From Chitinophaga solisilvae (lineage in GTDB: Bacteria; Bacteroidota; Bacteroidia; Chitinophagales; Chitinophagaceae): DNA of 64,000 nt. Positions 52,401 to 61,400 of this stretch are shown one piece after another (positions within the stretch are counted from its first letter, which is position 1; every line of letters begins with the position of its first letter). The notes beneath the pieces are model-generated. The model saw only the letters and a program-made list of their open reading frames with translations. It was not told the origin of the DNA and ran no database searches. The stretch lies in contig NZ_JAABOK010000014.1 in assembly GCF_009928525.1 (NCBI RefSeq), positions 141,373 through 205,372 on the forward strand, written 5' to 3'. A program made the translations under genes and the position numbers.

Positions 52401-55400
52401 GAACATTACCTGGAACAGGGGTGTGCGGCTCATGTCCCTGTCTTTCACCACTGCTTCCACTATCTTTTCAAAAGGCATATCCTGGTTGGCATAGCCATCG
52501 AGCATGGTATCTTTCACCTGTTTCAGCAGGGCGGTAAACGGCTGGCTGCCATCTATACGGCTGCGTACGGCCAGTGTGTTGATGAAGTATCCTACCAGGA
52601 GCTCTGCTTCCTGCTGTGTTCTGCCGGCAAGCGGCGTACCCACGCAGATGTCTTCCTGACGGCTGTAACGATGCAGCAATACCTTGAAAGCTGCCAGCAT
52701 CGTCATAAACAAGGTAGCTCCCTGTTGTCTGCTCAGCTGTTTCAGTTTTTCTACCAGCAGGGTATCGAGGCTGAAATGTTTTACATCTCCTGTTGTGCGC
52801 TGAACAGCAGGCCGTGGAAAATCGAGGGGCAGGTCCAGCGGTTCCAGGTCTGACAACTGATGTGACCAGTAACGTTGCTGCGAATGCAGCACTTCGCCGG
52901 TAATGTAGGTACGCTGCCAGATGGCATAATCAGCATATTGCAGCGGCAACGGCTGTAAGCCGGATTCCTGCTGTTTTTCATATGCCTGGTAGAGCGCCGC
53001 CAGCTCTTCCATGATGATGGATATGGACCATCCGTCGGATGCAATGTGGTGCATCACGATGACCAGCATATGTTCCATCATGTCCAGCGGAAAAATTCCT
53101 GCCCGCAGCATATAATCGGTATCGAGCTGAAACGGCTGCTGTGCGAAATCGCTGATAGCGGCGGTAACATCTCCGCCGGATTCCAGTACATCCAGTTCCC
53201 AGTTGCCGGCGGGCATTACTTCCTGATAACCCTGTCCGTCTTCTTCACGGATCACGGTGCGCAGCACTTCATGCCGGCTGATGATGCCCTGTAATGCATA
53301 CTGCAGGGCCATTCTGTTCAGGATACCCTGCAGCCGCAGCACTACCGGAATATGATAATGCACGCTGCCTTCCAGCTGATCGATGAACCAAAGACGCTCC
53401 TGGCTGAAGGACAACGGAATCCGTACGGGCTTCTCCGTTACCTCCGCGATGGCAGGTAACAGGCTGCGGTTGCCATGTTCCTGTATATGTGTTGCCAGTG
53501 CGGCAACAGTAGGGTGAACAAAAACATCTTTCACAGCGAGTTCTACTGACAATGTCCGGCGCACTGCTGCTATCAGGCGGATAGCCAGCAGGGAATGCCC
53601 TCCCAGCTCAAAGAAGCTGTCGTTGGCCCCCACCTGTTTTATATCCAGCAGTTGTTCCCAGATGCCGGCCAACGCCTGTTCCGTACTGTTGCGCGGCGCA
53701 ACATAGGCGGCAGCGGAAACAGCGGCTGCTTCCGGTTCCGGCAGCGCCTTGCGGTTGGCCTTACCATTGGATGTCAGCGGCATTACTTCCAGTTCCACCC
53801 AGGCGGCAGGCACCATATATTCCGGCAGCCGTTCTTTCAGCCATGATATTGCAGCCGCTTTTGTGAATGAGGACGCAGGTACCACATAACCTACCAGCCG
53901 TTTATTGCCGGCGTTATCCGGTTTCGCCATCACTACGCATTGCTGTACCAGTCCGCTCTGCTCCAGCACATTTTCAATTTCGCCCAGCTCAATGCGGAAC
54001 CCGCGGATCTTCACCTGGTCATCGATTCGGCCGAGATATTCGATGTTACCATCGGGCAGCCAGCGGCAGATGTCGCCCGTTTTATACAGGCGGGCATTAC
54101 TATCTTCCGCGAAAATATCGCGGATGAATTTTTCCCGGTGCAGCTCCGGACGGTTCCGGTATCCGCGAGCTACCTGGACACCGCCGATATGCAGTTCTCC
54201 GGGTACGCCCGCAGGCACGAGATTGTTGTATCTGTCCAGTATATACAGCGGCGTGTTGGCTACCGGTTTCCCTATCGGCACCAGGGTTACCGGCGCCGTG
54301 GCGCGTACTGCATCCCAGCAGGTAACGTCGATGGCTGCCTCCGTAGGTCCGTAAAGGTTATACAATCCTGCGGCGGTAAATTTCCGGTGGAAGTTGTCTA
54401 CCTGCTGCGGTTTCAGGGCTTCACCACTGCACAGCACCCTGCGTAGGGAATGACAGGTACCGGCAGGCATGTCTTCCAGAAAAACATCCATCATAGACGG
54501 CACAAAGTGCATGGTCGTCACCTGTTCTGCTGCTATCAGCTTCCGGAGATAACCTGCATCCTTCTGGCCTCCCGGTGCGGCAAATACCAGCTTAGCACCG
54601 GCAATCAGCGGCCATAGCAGTTCCCACACAGATACGTCAAAACAGAAGGTTGTTTTCTGCAGTACTGCATCTGAAGCATTCAGTTTAAAATAATCCTGCG
54701 TCCACAGCAAACGGTTAACTACGCCTGCATGTTCATTCATCACCCCTTTAGGCATACCGGTAGATCCGGAGGTATAGATCATATAGGCCAGGTGATGGGA
54801 TTGCAGGGCTGTTGCCGGTGGTGTTACCGGTTCCTCCGAAATCTGATTCCACTGCGTATCCAGTGCTATCACGCTGACGCCTGCTGCTACTGCAGATAAC
54901 ATCGCAGCCTGCGCAGCATTCGTGAGCACCAGCGTGGCGGCAGTATCCTGTAACATGAAAGCGATACGGTCCTGCGGATACTCCGGATCTACAGGCACAT
55001 ATGCAGCTCCTGCCTTCAGGATACCAGTAATACCGACGATCATTTCCAGGCTTCGCTCCAGGCAGAGCGGCACCAGCGTATCTTCTGCAATGCCTTGTTT
55101 TCTTAAATAATGCGCCAGCTGATTCGCACGTTCATCCAGCGCTTTAAAGGTGAGCGACTGCCCCTCAAATACTGCGGCGGTAGCATCCGGTGTGGCTGCA
55201 GCCTGTTCTTCTATCAGGTCTTTCAGCGTTTTGCCGGCAGGATATGGCTGCTGTTCTCCTGCAAAAGTATCCAGCAGCTGTACTTTATCTGCAGCGCGTA
55301 ACATCTGCAACGAACCAATCTCCTGCTCAGGATCAGCAGCAACGGCCAGCAGCAGTTGTTCAAAATGCGCTACCATGCTGCCTACTGTCGATTCGCGGAA

Positions 55401-58400
55401 AAGGTCCGTGCAATATTCCACGTTAACGGATAAACCATCTGCATCTTCTTCCAGCACAAAACTCAGATCAAACTTTGCGGTATGATGTGCGGTATCATAC
55501 TCAGAGAGCTGCAGTTCCGGCAAAGGCGTTTCTGCAACGCTGTCCGGTGTATTCTGCAAGACGAATAATACCTGGAATACCGGTGTCCTGCTGAGGTCGC
55601 GGGATTTCACCACCATGTCCGCTATCTTTTCGAAAGGTGTTTCCTGATGCTGGTAAGCAGCCAGCAGCGTATCTTTTACCTGTTGCAATAATTTTCCGAA
55701 AGAAGGATTTCCGCTGAGATCAGTGCGTACGGCCAGGGTATTGACAAAGAAGCCGATCATATCTTCTGTTTCCTGCTGACTCCTTCCCGCTACGGGTGTA
55801 CCGATGCAGATGTCATCCTGACCACTGTAACGGTGCAGCAATACCTTGAATACCGCCAGCAGCGTCATGTACAGCGTAGCGCCCCGCTGCCGGCTCAGTT
55901 TATTCAATGCATCCACTACCGGTCCGTTGATCCGGAAACCGGCAATAGCGCCCTGAATACTTTGTGTGGCCGGCCTGGTGAAATCAGCCGGCAGGTTCAG
56001 CGTTTCCACGCCGGATAATTGTGCGGACCAGTAGGCCAGCTGCTGCTGCAACGCCTCCCCTGACAGGTAGCTGCGCTGCCAGATGGCATAGTCTGCATAC
56101 TGTACCGGCAGGGCGGGCAACGGCGCTTCCACTCCTGCCAGCGCTGCGCTGTAACCTATACTCAGTTCGTTGATGATAATGGAAGATGACCAGCCATCGG
56201 ATGCGATGTGATGTAACGTTATCACCAGCAAATGTTCTGATGCGGTGAGCCTGATTAATCCCGCCCGCAGCATGTAATCCCGCGAGAGATCAAATGGCGC
56301 ATCCGTCAGTTCTGCTATCTGCTGCGCGGTATCACTACCGGCTACGGTTATACGTAATTCCCAGTTATCTGCCGGTATTACCTGCTGATAGCCGGTACCC
56401 TCTTCTTCCAGGATCACCGTGCGCAGCACTTCATGGCGTTCTACGATGCGGCGCAGCGCCAGCGACAACGCAGCGGTATCTACCGCGCCGGTGAGCTTCA
56501 GCACCGCCGGGATGTGGTAATGCGTGCTGCCTTCCAAACGATCGATGAACCACAAACGTTCCTGGCTATACGATAACGGGATGCGCGCAGGACGCTCCTG
56601 TACACTTAAGGCAGGCAGCTGCACGCCGGTATCATGGCCGGCCACCTGCAACGCCAGCGTGGCAATGGTGGGCGACAGGAATACGTCTTTTACGGTCAGC
56701 TCCACCGACAGCACCCGGCGCAGCTGTGACAGCAGGCGGATAGCCAGCAGCGAGTGGCCGCCCAGCTCAAAGAAATTATCGTGCACGCCTATACGCGCTA
56801 CCCCTAACAGCTGTTCCCAGATGGTGGCCAGCTGCGTTTCCACGGTATTGCGCGGCGCTACGTATATGCGTTGTGGTGAATGTTCGTCGGAGGGGTCCGG
56901 AAGCGCTTTCTTATCTACTTTGCCGTTGGCCGTCAGCGGGAAAGCATCCAGTTCCATCAGCACCGGTATCATATACTCCGGCAGCTGCTCCTGCAGCCAT
57001 AACTGCAGTGCTTCCCGGCTGTAGTCAGCGGTTGTCAGCAGATAGCCCACCAGGCGCTTGATGCCGCCGGCCCCGGCTTTCGCCACTACTACGGCATTGC
57101 TCACTGTGGCATGCTGATGCAGGATATTTTCTATCTCGCCCAGCTCAATGCGGTAGCCACGGACTTTCACCTGATCGTCTGCACGGCCCAGGTATTCGAT
57201 GTTGCCGTCAGGCAGCCACCGCCCTACATCGCCTGTCTTATACAGGCGGCCATGATGATAGGAATTGGCAATGAATTTCTCCGCAGTCAGTGTATCGCGG
57301 TTCAGATAACCACGCGCCACACCGATACCGCCTACACAGATTTCTCCCGGCACGCCATACGGACACAGTTCTCCGTTGGCGTCCAGCACGTATAAGTGCA
57401 GGTTCTGTACCGGCTTGCCCACCGGCACGTTGGCAGACAGCGGTGTTTCCCGCATGAAGTGGAAACTCACGTCGTCAGACGCTTCCGTCGGACCGTAGGC
57501 ATTCACTACCGGTATGCGGCCGAACACCGGATGACTGAACCACTGTTCCAGCAGCTGCCGTGATACCGCCTCACCGGTCACCAGCAGGTAGTCTAACGCT
57601 GACAGCCCTACGCCGCCGTCGTCCTGCAGCACTGCCGTCAGGTACGAAGGTACCAGCTGCAGCAGTGTTACCCCGCGCCGGTCCACATCGCGGATCAAGG
57701 CATCCGGGCGCAGGATCAGCGATTCGGTATAGATCACCGTGCGGCCGCCGCAGATCATCGTGTTGATCATCTGCCAGACAGAAATATCGAACGTATACGG
57801 TGCCGTGAAAGCCAGCACCGTAGCGGTACTCATGTTGAACTCCGTAATCATGGCCAGCAGGTGATTCAGCAGGCCGGCATGTTCTACCAGCACGCCTTTG
57901 GGCTTGCCGGTGGAACCGGAGGTATAGATCACATAGGCCACGTCCTGCGGCGAAGTTACCACTGCAGGCGCTGTAGCCGGGTATTGCGCCAGCAGCTCCC
58001 TGTCCCCGTCCATAGAGATCACCTGCATATCTGCCGGTAATACCCCGCGGCTGGCTTCACTGCTGACGATGATTTTTGCGGAGCTGTCTTCCAGAATATA
58101 GCTCACCCGATCCGCAGGGAACCTGGGATCTACCGGCACATAAGCGCCGCCAGCCTTCATAATGCCTACCACGCCCACGATCATTTCCAGGGAACGTTCT
58201 ATACAAATAGGCACCAGCGTATCCGTAGTAACGCCGGACTGCACCAGGTGATGCGCCAGCTGGTTGGCGCGCGCATGCAGGGCTGCATAGGTGAGTTCCT
58301 GTTCTTCAAACACCAGCGCCACCGCATCCGGCGTACGCTGTGCCTGTTCTTCGAACAGGTGCACGAAAGTTTTGTTTTCAGGATATGCCGTTACCGGTCC

Positions 58401-61400
58401 GCTGAATAAATCCAGCAGCTCCGCGCTTTCCGCTGTGGTCAGCATCGGCAGCGCATTGATTTTTTTAACCGGGTTGGCTACAACTGCCTGCAGCAACTGT
58501 TCATAGTGACCAGCCATACGGCTGATGGTGTCCGGTGCAAACAGGTCTGTGCAATATTCAATGCTGAGTGTTAATCCATCAGCATTTTCTGATAATGTAA
58601 AAGTAAGGTCGAACAAGGCGGCCGTTCTTTCCACCTCTTCCATACGGAAGTCAGCCTCACCCAATGGTGTGCGTGTCACTTCCGGCATCTGCTGTAATTC
58701 AAACATCACCTGGAATACAGGGCTGCGACTGAGGTCACGGGTTTTCACCACAGTTTCCACCACTTTCTCAAATGGCATTTCCTGGTGTTCATACGCCTCC
58801 AGCAAGGTGGCTTTCACCTGTTGCAGCAACTGATGGAAAGACGGTTCCCCGCTGAGATCACTACGGAGCGCCACGGTATTAATAAAGAATCCGATCAGTC
58901 CTTCCAGTTCCTGTTGCTTCCTGCCAGCTACCGGCGTCCCTACGCAGATATCATCCTGTGCGCTGTAACGCGATAACAGCACTTTAAATACAGAGAGCAG
59001 GGTCATGAACAGCGTAGCGCCGGACTGCTGGCTCAGCTGATGCAATGCCTGCGTCAGAGATGCCGGCAAAGTAAAATTCAGCACGGCGCCGTTGCGGCTT
59101 TCCTGCAATGGCCGTACAAAGTCGGTGGGCAGGTTTAGCGGAGCCGCGCCGGATAATTTTTCCCGCCAGTAGGCTTCCTGGTTCTTCAGTACATCCCCCT
59201 GCAGGTAAGATCTTTCCCATACAGCGTAGTCGGCATACTGGAAAGGCAGCGGTTCCAGCTCCGGTGCGGTACCGGACAGGAAGGCCGTGTAAAAGGCGGT
59301 CATCTCCTTCACGACTACAGACATGGACCATCCGTCAGCCGCGATGTGGTGCATCGCGATAACCAACGTATATTCATCGGCGTTATTAATAAACAAAGCT
59401 GCTCTCAGCATGTAATCGGCAGACAGATCAAACGGCTGATCTACAAATGCTGCGATCTCTTCCTGCTGCTGAGCGCCGCCGTGGCGGATCTGCAGCTGCC
59501 ATCCGGCGGCCGGCATGATCTCCTGGTAAGCAGTATCCGCATCGTCTGCCTGACGGATCACTGTTCTCAGCACTTCATGGCGGTCCACGATATGCTGCAG
59601 CGCATATGCCAGCGCGTCATGGTCTACGCTGTGATCCAGCGTCAGCACAACGGGGATATGGTAATGCGTGGTTCCTTCCATCTGGTCGATGAACCACAAC
59701 CTTTCCTGACCGAAGGAAAGCGGAATTCTTTCCGGCCGGCGCTGCGTGCCGATGGCCGGTATCTCCACAGCCTTACCCTGCTGCTGCAACACATGTGCCG
59801 CCAGCGATGCAATATTGCTGTGTATAAACAGGTCCCGCACAATGAGGTCGGCCGACAGTTCCTTACGCACCGCTCCCATCAGGCGGATAGCCAGCAAGGA
59901 GTGGCCTCCTGTTTCAAAGAAATTATCGTATATGCCTACCCGTTGCAGTCCCAGTATTTCCTGCCATATTTCAGCCAGTTTATTTTCGATGGCATTACGC
60001 GGTGCTACGTAGGCAGCGCCGGACAATGCGGACATATCCGGATCGGGTAATGCCTTCCTGTTCACCTTACCGCTGTAACTCAGTGGCAATGCATCCATCA
60101 TCACCCATTGCGCAGGTATCATATATTCCGGCAACCGTTCCTTCAGCCACTGGCGCACCATTGGTTTGTCAAATGTAGCTTCCGGCACCACATATGCCAC
60201 CAGGAACCTGCCGCCTCCCTGGCTTTGCTTTGCCAGTACCACGCAGGCTTTTATGTGTTCAGACTGTTCCAGTACATTTTCGATTTCTGCCAGTTCTATA
60301 CGGAATCCACGGATCTTCACCTGGTCATCAGCACGGCCCAGGAATTCTATGTTTCCATCCGGAAGCCAGCGGCCAAGATCTCCGGTACGGTAAGCGCTGG
60401 CGCCTGGTTCAAAAGGATGGCTGACAAACTTCTCTGCTGTCATCTCCGGGAGGTTCAGGTAACCGGTTGCCAGTCCGGCGCCGCTTACCAGTATTTCTCC
60501 CGGTACGCCTGCAGGCACAGGCTGCAGGTATTTATCCACGATGTACACATTCCGGTTGTTCAGCGGCCGGCCGATAGGAATAGAACTTTCGTAGGCCGTC
60601 TCCGTTACTACGTAACTGCTGGCAGCTACCGTATTCTCCGTAGGTCCGTATGCGTTAATAATTTCCAGTTCGGGGTAGGCTTGCTTCAGTTTCAGCACAT
60701 GCTCTACCGATAGCTTATCACCGCCGCTGGATACGGTTTTCAGGCCGGCAAACACGCTGATGTCTGTATTCACCAGCTGGTTAAACCAGCCGGTAGTGAT
60801 GAAGAAGCCGTTCACCTGCCGGTCGGTCAGTAACTGTTTCAGCTGGTTGCTGTCGAGCAGGGTTCGTTCAGCGCCGAGTATCAGCTGCCCGCCATGGAGC
60901 AGCGTGCCCCAGTAGTCGCCGGTGACAGAATCGAACGCGGTAGATCCGGTGGAAAGCAGGATGCCGTCTGCATCATACGGGAAATAGGTACCGGCTATAA
61001 CCAGGCTGACAACATTGCGATGAGATACAATTACCCCTTTGGGCTTTCCGGTAGATCCTGATGTATACATCACGTAGGCAGCATCTTCCGGCGCTGTCTG
61101 CGGAGCTGTCCAGCGTGTCTGCTCCCAGGAGGAATCTGCTGTCATTGCATCTGCACAGATAACGTTAACGGCTGTATCAAATGTATCAAACAGCTGTTGC
61201 CGGTAATGTCCATCGGTAATAACGGTGCCACTGCCTATATCTTCGAGGATAAAGCGGATGCGTTCTGCAGGATAGGACATATCAACAGGCACATATGCTG
61301 CTCCTGCCTTCAGGATGGCCAGGATAGCCACCATCATTTCAATACTTCTGTCCAGGCCTACCAGTACATTCATACCCGCAGTAACGCCTTGCGTCTGCAG

